Of a stretch of 8,142 nucleotides of DNA, positions 1-5,913 are shown one piece after another. The stretch's first letter is position 1, and each line of letters starts with the position of its first letter. The DNA is from a bacterium. GTDB taxonomy: Bacteria > Sumerlaeota > Sumerlaeia > MVZB01. The DNA lies in NCBI GenBank assembly GCA_023480605.1, contig JAMCWS010000213.1:1210-9351 (forward strand), written 5' to 3'. The notes beneath the pieces were generated by a model. It saw only the letters and a list, made by a program, of their open reading frames with translations. It had not been told where the DNA came from and did not search any database. A program made the position numbers and the translations under genes.

Positions 1-2
1 AC

Positions 3-392
3 GACGGCGGGGCGGGCGAGGGCCTGCCGGCGGCGCGCCAGATGAGCCAGGCCGTCTACAGGGAACTCCTCTGGCACATGCTCCTGCGCGGCGCCGACAC
101 GTTTTTCCTCTGGTGCCGGCCGGAGGAACAGGCCGAGGAAGTGCGCCTGCTCCACGCCACGTGGGCGGCCGCGCAGGCCTGGGGCGAATTCCTCGACCGC
201 GGCGTGCCGGTGACGTTCGACGTGCCCGCCGCCCCCGGACCGGTGGTGTCGGGGTTGCGCCTGGACGACCGCGTCCTCGTCCGGCGAACCGACTTTACCG
301 GCGCGCGCGACCCCGTGGCGCTTCCGGTGGATGGCCGCGTCCTACGCGTGCCGCGCGCCGACGGCCAATGCCAGGTGCTGGAGTTACGATAG
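3..392 (+). CDS. C-terminal end of a glycoside-hydrolase-like protein (5' end outside window)
   Basis: The frame is open from the first bases of the window to the TAG at 390-392, so this is the last 129 codons of a longer protein. An internal ATG at 42 has no good ribosome binding site and lies within a continuous frame, so I do not take it as the start. The visible part begins with an aromatic-rich segment (YRELLWHMLLRGADTFFLWC) that resembles the last strand and helix of a TIM-barrel glycosidase. A beta-rich tail follows (VVSGLRLDDRVLVRRTDF, then short strands ending in CQVLELR) like the small sandwich domain that closes many GH proteins. The carbohydrate context of the other genes agrees. 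No catalytic residues can be placed because the catalytic part is outside the window; 'glycoside hydrolase' is an inference from this ending only. Confidence 0.5.
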   Translation, partial: DGGAGEGLPAARQMSQAVYRELLWHMLLRGADTFFLWCRPEEQAEEVRLLHATWAAAQAWGEFLDRGVPVTFDVPAAPGPVVSGLRLDDRVLVRRTDFTGARDPVALPVDGRVLRVPRADGQCQVLELR

Positions 393-481
393 GCCGGACC
401 GCCAGGCATGACTGCCTCAATGATCCCCACTCCTACCCAGGGCGCGGCGCGCGACCGTTCGCCAAAAAGTTGACAACGAGG

Positions 482-499
482 CGGCAGTAATTTCTGCCG
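482..499. repeat. Short inverted repeat, possible operator
   Basis: CGGCAG (482-487) and CTGCCG (494-499) are perfect reverse complements around the 6-base AT spacer TAATTT. No T tract follows on either strand, so a terminator is unlikely. It lies about 200 bp upstream of the sigma-54 promoter, within the range where enhancer-binding proteins act, but no known activator site is recognised. The function is a guess; only the symmetry is seen. Confidence 0.3.
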
Positions 500-668
500 G
501 CCGTCAAGAAAACAATACGTATTTGCCGGGTTACCAAAAGGCTGACCTATTTTTCTGGGACTATTCATGTGATGCCGTCGCGCTTTCGAATATCGTTCAC
601 TCGCCTCATAAGTCAACTATTTTCAGTTCTATATCAAGATACAGGGCGACCCGCGGGGAGGGAATTGG

Positions 669-685
669 CGCCCCGGCGCGGGGCG
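669..685. repeat. GC-rich inverted repeat next to the sigma-54 promoter
   Basis: CGCCCC (669-674) and GGGGCG (680-685) are perfect reverse complements around a GGCGC spacer. The repeat ends 11 bases before the TTGGCC of the -24 element. It could be a protein site or simply chance in GC-rich DNA. No T tract follows, so it is not an intrinsic terminator. Confidence 0.25.
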
Positions 686-696
686 AAGACGGTTAT

Positions 697-713
697 TTGG
701 CCCGTGCCTTGCT
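697..713 (+). promoter_or_regulatory. Sigma-54 (RpoN) -24/-12 promoter of the flagellin gene
   Basis: The sequence TTGGCCCGTGCCTTGCT matches the RpoN consensus YTGGCACG-N4-TTGCW with one mismatch (C for A in the -24 block). The invariant GG (699-700) and GC (711-712) are separated by exactly 10 bases, as RpoN requires. Transcription would start near 724, leaving a leader of about 118 bases before the flagellin ATG. RpoN control of late flagellar genes is known in several bacterial groups and needs an AAA+ enhancer-binding activator, which is not in this window. No FliA (sigma-28) type box with correct spacing was found as an alternative. Confidence 0.75.
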
Positions 714-824
714 CAGAGGGGCGGAGCGGGGCAAAAGGCTTGACGCGCCGATGCCCTCCGCCACTGGCCGCGCCGAAGCGGAATGACCCCGGCGCCACAC
801 GGAAGTCGGCACTACGCCGCGAAC

Positions 825-830
825 AAGGAG
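825..830 (+). promoter_or_regulatory. Ribosome binding site of flagellin with two candidate ATGs
   Basis: AAGGAG at 825-830 is a good Shine-Dalgarno sequence. It lies 4 bases before an out-of-frame ATG (835) and 11 bases before the ATG at 842. The 842 start gives the canonical flagellin N-terminus MALPVVSNIASLNAQRNL and is clearly the coding start, although its spacing is longer than optimal. The ATG at 835 opens an unrelated frame that runs over the flagellin to 1278 with no protein-like features. Confidence 0.7.
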
Positions 831-841
831 ATTGATGAAAG

Positions 842-2323
842 ATGGCTCTACCGGTAGTTTCCAACATTGCGAGCTTGAACGCCCAGCGCAATCTGCAACA
901 ATCGACGGCGCAATACAACAAATCCATGGAACGGCTGTCGTCGGGTTTGCGCATCAACCGGTCGGGCGACGACGCGGCGGGCCTGGCCATCTCCGAGGGT
1001 TTGCGGTCGCAGATCCGCGGCCTCAACCAGGCGGTGCGCAATTCCAACGACGGCCTGAGCCTGATCGGCACGGCCGAAAGCGCCATGAACTCTTACACGG
1101 AGATTTTACAGCGCGTCCGCGAATTGGCGATCCACACGGAGATTTTACAGCGCGTCCGCGAATTGGCGATCCAGTCGGCCAACGACACCAACTCGACGTC
1201 CAACCGGCTGGCCCTCAACGAGGAAGTCAATCAACACCTCGAAGAACTGAGCCGCATCGCCAGCACTGTCGAGTTTAACGGCACCAAGCTTTTCGACGGC
1301 ACCTTCACGTCCAAGCAACTCCAGGTCGGCGCCGAAGCCAACCAGACCATCAGCATCAACACGGGTGACTTGCGCACCACGCAGATCGGCATGGTGGCTC
1401 GCACCACCGGCACGATCGCCACCCCGGGCACGGCGCTCGCCAGCGGCGAGCTGGTGATCAACGGCGTCGACATCGGCACGTCGTCAAGTGACGGGATCTC
1501 GTCGGTCAACGCCTCGGCTTCGGCCATCGCGATCGCCGCGGCCATCAACGTCAAGTCCGCCGAGACCGGCGTAACCGCCCTGGCCACCACGACCACATAC
1601 AGCGCCGTCGCGGCGGTGGCCGGCGGCACCATCGACCCCGGGGCGGCCACGCCCCAGCAACTCACGATCAATGGCATCGACATTTTCGACAGCGCCATCA
1701 CGATCCAGAACAAGGACTCCAACGGCGACCTGGTCGACGCCATCAACGCCAAATCCAACCAGACCGGCGTCACGGCCTCGGTCAGCGCCACGGGCAGCCT
1801 GATCCTCGAGGCCGCCGACGGGCGCAACATCGACGTGGCCACGACCGGTTCGGTCGGCGACGAATTGGGCCTGCGCGCCACCGACGGCGACTTCGCCGTC
1901 ACCCAGGGCGGCGGAGTCCAGATCACGTCGGCCGACGACATCGTGGTCACCGGGACGGCCCCGAGCAAGGCGGGCCTCAGTGCGACGACCTATTCCGAAT
2001 CGGCCACCACCGCCCTCTGCTATCTAACGGTGGCGACCGTCAGCGGCGCCAACCTGGCCATCGACATCGTCGACAACGCCCTCGATCAGATCAACACCAT
2101 CCGGGCCCGCTTGGGCGCCACCACCAACCGGCTCGACCAGACCATCCAGAACCTGCAGTCGATCGCCGAAAACCTGTCCGCGTCGGATTCGCGCATCCGC
2201 GATGCCGACTTCGCCGCCGAGACGGCCAACCTGACTCGCAACCAGATCCTGCAGCAGGCCGGCATCGCGATCCTGGCCCAGGCCAACACCAGCACGCAGG
2301 GAGTCCTGAAACTCCTGCAATAA
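842..2323 (+). CDS. fliC: Flagellin
   Basis: This is the filament subunit of the bacterial flagellum, exported by the flagellar type III apparatus and polymerised outside the cell. The 493-residue protein has the full N-terminal D0/D1 signature (NIASLNAQRNL at 8-18, RLSSGLRINRSGDDAAGLAI at 31-50, QRVRELAI near 90) and the C-terminal one (LDQINTIRARLGA, then NLTRNQILQQAGIAILAQAN at 463-482). A variable central part of about 210 residues lies between them. That part holds two flagellin hook-IN-like motifs, LVINGVDI...INVKS..TGVTA (about 203-247) and LTINGIDI...INAKSNQTGVTA (about 274-313). Two points are odd. Residues 86-98 are repeated exactly as 99-111 except for the last residue (H then Q), through a 39-bp DNA duplication. 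There is also one cysteine (C393), rare in flagellins, just before the C-terminal D1 helix. The gene stands alone, with a sigma-54 promoter upstream and an intrinsic terminator downstream. The family call is certain. Confidence 0.97.
   Translation: MALPVVSNIASLNAQRNLQQSTAQYNKSMERLSSGLRINRSGDDAAGLAISEGLRSQIRGLNQAVRNSNDGLSLIGTAESAMNSYTEILQRVRELAIHTEILQRVRELAIQSANDTNSTSNRLALNEEVNQHLEELSRIASTVEFNGTKLFDGTFTSKQLQVGAEANQTISINTGDLRTTQIGMVARTTGTIATPGTALASGELVINGVDIGTSSSDGISSVNASASAIAIAAAINVKSAETGVTALATTTTYSAVAAVAGGTIDPGAATPQQLTINGIDIFDSAITIQNKDSNGDLVDAINAKSNQTGVTASVSATGSLILEAADGRNIDVATTGSVGDELGLRATDGDFAVTQGGGVQITSADDIVVTGTAPSKAGLSATTYSESATTALCYLTVATVSGANLAIDIVDNALDQINTIRARLGATTNRLDQTIQNLQSIAENLSASDSRIRDADFAAETANLTRNQILQQAGIAILAQANTSTQGVLKLLQ
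1095..1172 (+). repeat. Exact 39-bp in-frame tandem duplication inside the flagellin gene
   Basis: Bases 1095-1133 and 1134-1172 are identical over all 39 positions, and base 1173 extends the match by one. The unit starts ACACGGAGATTTTACAGC and ends GAATTGGCGATCC. It encodes 13 residues, so the frame is kept: TEILQRVRELAIH is followed by TEILQRVRELAIQ. In ordinary flagellins this segment occurs once and leads directly into QSAN. Silent positions have not diverged, so the event is very recent or is an assembly error. Confidence 0.97.
1448..1780 (+). repeat. Two diverged hook-IN-like protein repeats in the flagellin variable domain
   Basis: The segments encoded by about 1448-1582 and 1661-1780 share the pattern L-x-I-N-G-[VI]-D-I, a spacer, then A-I-N-x-K-S-x-x-T-G-V-T-A. 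The flagellin hook-IN motif family is found in surface-exposed parts of flagellins and hook-associated proteins. The copies are diverged at the DNA level, so this is an old protein repeat, unlike the fresh 39-bp duplication upstream. Confidence 0.7.
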
Positions 2324-2360
2324 TTGCCGCCTCTCCGCCACGACCACCCCGTCGATCGCC

Positions 2361-2400
2361 CGGGCGCCGGATCAACCGATCCGGCGCCTGTGCTTTTATT
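2361..2400 (+). terminator. Intrinsic terminator of the flagellin transcript
   Basis: A stem of 11 Watson-Crick pairs (GGCGCCGGATC 2363-2373 with GATCCGGCGCC 2378-2388) encloses the loop AACC. It can be extended by a G-U and a C-G pair to 2361/2390. The T-rich tail TGCTTTTATT (2391-2400) follows directly. It lies 37 bases after the flagellin stop and separates this unit from the sugar genes. Confidence 0.9.
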
Positions 2401-2661
2401 CGCCGCGGATCGACTTGTCTTGCGGACGGCTTCCGCACCGAATCGAAATAATCCTTGATTGCGCCCTCCGGGCGATTTATTGAAGATAAAATCCCGCGCC
2501 GATTCGCTTCGTTCCAGCATAGGATTGGCATTTGGACGGGGTGACCGAACCGGTTCGGTTTTTCGTGTTTGGCGTATTCGAACCGCGGGGACGGCGCAAG
2601 CGATGCGGCGATATCCGTGAAACGGAAGGTCTAATCCAATTCGGAATCCGAGGAGACCACG
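2401..2661 (+). other. Leader region of the Gfo/Idh gene
   Basis: No gene is supported between the flagellin terminator and the ATG at 2662. The stretch contains a weak 5-bp hairpin (CGCCC 2462-2466 / GGGCG 2470-2474), the 16-bp palindrome at 2544-2559, and the Shine-Dalgarno GAGGAG at 2650-2655. I found no sigma-70 or sigma-54 promoter with good boxes and spacing; TTGATT at 2455 with TATTGA at 2478 is the least bad pair and is not convincing. Confidence 0.5.
2544..2559. promoter_or_regulatory. 16-bp perfect palindrome, possible LacI/GalR-type operator
   Basis: ACCGAACCGGTTCGGT is its own reverse complement. Its centre AACCGGTT fits the AANCGNTT core of LacI/GalR-family operators, which have a central CG. 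It lies 102 bases upstream of the Gfo/Idh start, a plausible place for a sugar-responsive repressor site. TTTTTCG directly follows, so a short terminator hairpin (6-bp stem, CCGG loop) is an alternative. No regulator gene is in the window. Confidence 0.4.
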
Positions 2662-3951
2662 ATGAATGGCCCCGAATCACAACATCAACTGATCGACGCG
2701 CAAGCGGCGAGTTCGCGCCGCGACTTCCTGCGCGGCACCCTGGCGGCCGCCGGTGCGATGGCGGCCATGGGCGCCATCCCGGCCCTTGGAGCCGAATCCA
2801 AATCCACGCCGACGCCAACGCCGCCACCCCGGATCAGCAGGAAGTACAAGGTTGGCGTGATCGGCCTGGGCCATCGGGGCAATTGGGTGGCCAAATACTT
2901 TAAACAGCACGGCGGCTTCGAGATCGCCGCCTGTTGCGATTACTTCCCGGAGGATGCCGACAAGTTCGGCGAAACCTACGGCATTGCCAAAAACCGGCGA
3001 TTCAGCGGCCTGGGCGGCTACAAGAAGGTGATCGAGAGCGACGTCGACATCGTGGCCGCCGAGACGCCCCCCTACTTCCTGCCCGAGCACGTAAAGGCCG
3101 CCGTGGCCGCCGGCAAACATGTTTACATGGCCAAGCCGGTCGCGGTGGATGTGCCCGGCTGCACGACCGTGCGCGACGCCGCCAGGGAGGCAAGCGCCCG
3201 CAAACAGCAGTTCATGGTGGATTTCCAGGCGCCGACCGACCCGGTGCTGATCGAGATGCGCCGGAACATCGGCGACGGCTGCCTTGGCCGAATCGCTTAC
3301 ATTTGCACTTATGGCATCGCCGGGCAATGGCCCGAACCGACGCGCGAGATGGCCAAACCCGAACGGCTGCGCAAATCGCTCTGGCTGTTCGACCGCGTCC
3401 TCGGCGCCGACGCCTGCGCGCAGTTCGATGTGCATGCGATCGACCTGGCCGTCTGGGTGCTGGGCAGGGCGCCGGCGGAAGCCATGGGCCTGGCCGACAT
3501 CAAGCGGCCGAATCCGGTGCTCGACGGCATCGATGTGTTGCAGACCGTCGCGCGATTCGACGACGGCCTCGTCTGGACCCACCAGCATCAGTCGCTCAAG
3601 AACAACTGCGACCTGACCGGCAGCGGCGGCCTGGTCTGCAAGATCATGGGCGATGCGGCCAGCGCCCTGATGCCGTATACGGGCAAGGCTTACATCCGCG
3701 GCGGCCCGAAGCACGGCGGCGGCACGGTTGAAAATACTTACGCCGCGGGCGTCGAGCGCAATGTCTGGCGCTACTATCAGTACCTGACCGAGGGCGTCTA
3801 CGCCAACGAAACCGTCGACCGCGCCGTGAATACGCAATTGGCGGCGATCCTGTTCCGGGAGGCCGGGCGCCGCGGCGGGCGGTTGACGATGGACGAACTG
3901 CTGAAGGAAAACAAGAAACTCGAGTATGACTTCACCGGTTTCAACATTTAG
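2662..3951 (+). CDS. Tat-exported Gfo/Idh/MocA-family oxidoreductase
   Basis: This is a predicted NAD(P)-dependent sugar or cyclitol dehydrogenase of 429 residues. The N-terminus carries a twin-arginine signal (SRRDFLR at 18-24, then an Ala/Gly-rich hydrophobic stretch to about 44, then a Pro/Thr linker). It is therefore probably exported folded with its cofactor, as is known for Zymomonas glucose-fructose oxidoreductase. A Rossmann fold follows, with KVGVIGLGHRG (63-73) binding the dinucleotide. The family's EKP motif is present as MAKPVAVD (156-163): the lysine K158 is kept but the glutamate is alanine. The segment FDVHAIDLAVWVLG (255-268) supplies the H/D pair typical of the C-terminal substrate domain. 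The end (MDELLKENKKLEYDFTGF) is usual for planctomycete-type members. GAGGAG lies 6 bases before the ATG. The next gene follows after 71 bases on the same strand. The substrate cannot be read from the sequence. Confidence 0.92.
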   Translation: MNGPESQHQLIDAQAASSRRDFLRGTLAAAGAMAAMGAIPALGAESKSTPTPTPPPRISRKYKVGVIGLGHRGNWVAKYFKQHGGFEIAACCDYFPEDADKFGETYGIAKNRRFSGLGGYKKVIESDVDIVAAETPPYFLPEHVKAAVAAGKHVYMAKPVAVDVPGCTTVRDAAREASARKQQFMVDFQAPTDPVLIEMRRNIGDGCLGRIAYICTYGIAGQWPEPTREMAKPERLRKSLWLFDRVLGADACAQFDVHAIDLAVWVLGRAPAEAMGLADIKRPNPVLDGIDVLQTVARFDDGLVWTHQHQSLKNNCDLTGSGGLVCKIMGDAASALMPYTGKAYIRGGPKHGGGTVENTYAAGVERNVWRYYQYLTEGVYANETVDRAVNTQLAAILFREAGRRGGRLTMDELLKENKKLEYDFTGFNI

Positions 3952-4022
3952 GCGACGGCACGGACATTCCAACGCGCCATGCGCATAATCGGGATCATGT
4001 CAATCAACAGGGATGCTTAACC

Positions 4023-4886
4023 ATGAAAACTCGACGCGAATTTATCTCATGCGGCGCGCAGACGGCGGCTTGGCTGGCCCTGGCGTCCGGAATGACGAAG
4101 CCGCACGCCGCCGAGACGGCGCGCCTCCGCCTGGGCAGTTGCATGATCGATCTGCCGCAGGCCAAAGCGGCCGGGCTGGATGGCGTCGAGGTGAACGTCG
4201 GCCCCGCGGCCGATCGTTTGCAGATCGCCGACGAGGCTGTCCGCCGCCGGTATAAAGAACAGATGCGCGAGACCGGCCTGGCCATCCCGTCCTTGATGAT
4301 GGGGCTGCTCAACGGCGCGCCGCTCGCCGCCGACCCGCGCGGCCCGGACTGGCTGGCGCAGAGCATCGACGCCGCCCGCGACCTCGGCGCGCAAACCGTC
4401 CTCGTCGCCTTCTTTGGCAAAGGCGACCTTCTCGACGCCGCCGGAAAGGTGAAGCAACAGGATGTCGACGTGGTCGTCGAACGCCTCCGCGCCTTCGCGC
4501 CGCGCGCGAAGGAAGCCGGCGTCACGCTCGCCATCGAAAATACGTTGCCGGCGGCGGAGAACATCCGCATCCTCGACAGCATCGGCCACGAGTCGGTCAA
4601 AGTTTATTACGACGTATTCAACACGGGCGTCAGCAAAGGTTACGACGTCCCGGCGGAAATTCGGTTGTTGAAGCGCCGCATCGCGCAGGTTCACTTCAAG
4701 AATGGTCCGCGCTACCTGGAGGATCGAGCGAATTTTTTCGAGCCGATCGTCGCGGCGTTGAAGGATATCGGTTACGCCGGCTGGATTGTCCTCGAAACGT
4801 CCAGTCCGTCGAAGGACCCGGTCGCCGACGCCCGCCGCAACGCCGAGTTCGTCCGCCGGCTGCTTGGCCGGGACGCCGCCGCATAA
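4023..4886 (+). CDS. Tat-exported sugar phosphate isomerase/epimerase-like TIM-barrel protein
   Basis: This 287-residue protein belongs to the xylose-isomerase-like / AP-endonuclease-2 TIM-barrel superfamily. The start at 4023 gives a short twin-arginine signal (TRREFI at 3-8, hydrophobic segment, possible cleavage near the HAA at about 28-30). AGGGA at 4009-4013 serves as ribosome binding site. The four metal-site positions of D-tagatose 3-epimerase-like enzymes are all present in order: E172 (LAIENT), D197 (YYDVFN), H224 (QVHFKN) and E258 (IVLETS). It is therefore likely an active divalent-metal epimerase or isomerase. Its pairing with a Tat-exported Gfo/Idh protein 71 bases upstream suggests one operon, in which one enzyme oxidises or reduces and the other epimerises the same sugar or inositol derivative. 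The substrate is unknown. Confidence 0.88.
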   Translation: MKTRREFISCGAQTAAWLALASGMTKPHAAETARLRLGSCMIDLPQAKAAGLDGVEVNVGPAADRLQIADEAVRRRYKEQMRETGLAIPSLMMGLLNGAPLAADPRGPDWLAQSIDAARDLGAQTVLVAFFGKGDLLDAAGKVKQQDVDVVVERLRAFAPRAKEAGVTLAIENTLPAAENIRILDSIGHESVKVYYDVFNTGVSKGYDVPAEIRLLKRRIAQVHFKNGPRYLEDRANFFEPIVAALKDIGYAGWIVLETSSPSKDPVADARRNAEFVRRLLGRDAAA

Positions 4887-4935
4887 ACCGACCGATTTAC
4901 GCAATTCCCTCCCGCATCGCCGCCGCCTTCGCGCC

Positions 4936-4953
4936 CGATGCAGAAAAGCATCG
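4936..4953. repeat. Small stem-loop between the epimerase and ppk2 genes
   Basis: CGATGC (4936-4941) pairs with GCATCG (4948-4953) around the loop AGAAAA. There is no T tract after it, so it is not a standard terminator; it may act as a weak attenuator or mRNA-end structure. It is the only structure seen in the 155-base gap 4887-5041. Confidence 0.3.
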
Positions 4954-5041
4954 CTTACAACCGGCGTATCCGTTACGATTGCGGTCACAAACCAAAAGGT
5001 GTCACTGAACGCCCGCGGCTGACGCGAGGGAGGATCGAACC

Positions 5042-5875
5042 ATGACTCTCGGCCGTTACCAGGTAAAGGACAAGGGCGAGTGGAAACTCGACCGCCACGA
5101 CCCCGACGACAACAGTCTCTGCTCCGACAAGAAGAAGGCCGCTGAACGCCTTCGGGAACTCAAGGCCGACCTGGCCGAGCAACAGCAATTGCTCTACGCC
5201 AGCAACGAATACGGCCTGCTGCTCGTGCTTCAGGCGATCGACGCCGGCGGCAAGGATGGCACCATCCGCCACGTGATGAGCGGCGTCAATCCACAGGGGT
5301 GCCACGTATCCAGTTTCAAAGCCCCTTCGGCCGTCGAGGCCAATCACGATTACCTCTGGCGCATCCACCACTCGGTGGCGGCGCGCGGGCGGTTCGTCAT
5401 CTTCAATCGCTCGCACTACGAGGACGTGCTCGTCGTGCGCGTCCACCCCGAGTTCCTCCCCCCCTGGGCCGCCCGTCGCAAGAATCTCTGGCAGGAGCGC
5501 TTCGAGCAGATCAACAATTTCGAGAAGCACCTGGTGGAAAACAACATCATCATCGTCAAGTGCTTCCTGCATATCTCGAAAGACGAACAACGCCAGCGGT
5601 TCGAACGGCGTCTCAAGGACCCGGCGCGGAACTGGAAATTCGCGGCCGCCGACGTCAACGAACGCCGCCACTGGGACCAGTATATGGAGGCGTTCGAAGA
5701 TGCCTTCCGCCACACCAGCACCGACTGGGCCCCTTGGTACATCATCCCCGCCGACCGCAAGTGGTATCGCGACCTCGTGATCGCCGAACTGCTGGTCAAG
5801 ACCCTTAAGGAACTGAAGCTGTCCTTCCCCAAGGGCGACGCGGAGGAACTCGAGAAAATCGTCATCCCCGATTAG
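5042..5875 (+). CDS. ppk2: PPK2-family polyphosphate kinase (class III-like)
   Basis: This cytoplasmic enzyme transfers phosphate between inorganic polyphosphate and nucleotides. At 277 residues it has the normal length of a one-domain PPK2. The Walker A loop is DAGGKDGT (67-74) and the Walker B region is FNRSHYEDVLV (121-131). The lid region has basic residues around RFERRLKDPARNWKF (186-200), followed by DVNERRHWDQYMEAFEDAF and a tryptophan-rich end (TDWAPWYIIPADRKWYRDLV) typical of the family. The NRSHYEDVLV form of Walker B resembles class III enzymes, which phosphorylate both AMP and ADP; the class is an inference. GGAGGA at 5029-5034 lies 7 bases before the ATG. A gap of 155 bases from the sugar genes suggests a separate unit. 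The gene is convergent with zwf, only 38 bases away, with no clear terminator between them. Confidence 0.94.
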   Translation: MTLGRYQVKDKGEWKLDRHDPDDNSLCSDKKKAAERLRELKADLAEQQQLLYASNEYGLLLVLQAIDAGGKDGTIRHVMSGVNPQGCHVSSFKAPSAVEANHDYLWRIHHSVAARGRFVIFNRSHYEDVLVVRVHPEFLPPWAARRKNLWQERFEQINNFEKHLVENNIIIVKCFLHISKDEQRQRFERRLKDPARNWKFAAADVNERRHWDQYMEAFEDAFRHTSTDWAPWYIIPADRKWYRDLVIAELLVKTLKELKLSFPKGDAEELEKIVIPD

Positions 5876-5913
5876 GCCGGGGGGGCGCGGTGTGGGCGCG
5901 GCGTGCGCGGGTG

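Larger units (their letters stand above)
393..841. other. Intergenic region upstream of the flagellin gene
   Basis: This is a 449-base gap with no convincing gene. Just after the upstream stop there is a 5-bp stem (AGGCA 404-408 / TGCCT 413-417, loop TGAC) without a T tract, so it is at best a weak terminator. Roughly 500-650 is clearly AT-richer than the surroundings, as expected for a regulatory region that is bent or bound by activators. Two inverted repeats (482-499 and 669-685) and the sigma-54 promoter (697-713) are listed separately. From about 724 to 841 the DNA would be the flagellin 5' leader of roughly 118 bases, in which I see no riboswitch-like structure. Confidence 0.7.

Noticed and set aside
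470..498. TTGACA at 470-475 as a sigma-70 -35 box
   Set aside because: No acceptable -10 box at 16-18 bases downstream; TAATTT is only 12 bases away and lies inside an inverted repeat.
1095..1172. CRISPR-like or transposon-related repeat
   Set aside because: Only two directly adjacent copies with no spacer, in frame within flagellin; a simple tandem duplication explains it.
832..1278. Possible overlapping gene in another frame at the flagellin 5' end
   Set aside because: Although it has an ATG near the Shine-Dalgarno, the translation is Arg/Gly/His-rich and unlike a protein, and the flagellin frame is unambiguous.
2462..2474. CGCCC-TCC-GGGCG hairpin as a second terminator
   Set aside because: The stem has only 5 pairs and the following bases (ATTTAT) are not a real T tract; the strong terminator at 2361-2400 already ends the flagellin transcript.
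2677..3972. 431-codon open frame on the minus strand opposite the Gfo/Idh gene
   Set aside because: It is the antisense shadow of a well-supported gene in GC-rich DNA; its translation has no family motifs.
4047..4988. 313-codon minus-strand frame opposite the epimerase gene
   Set aside because: Shadow of the epimerase gene; low-complexity Arg/Ala-rich translation without domains.
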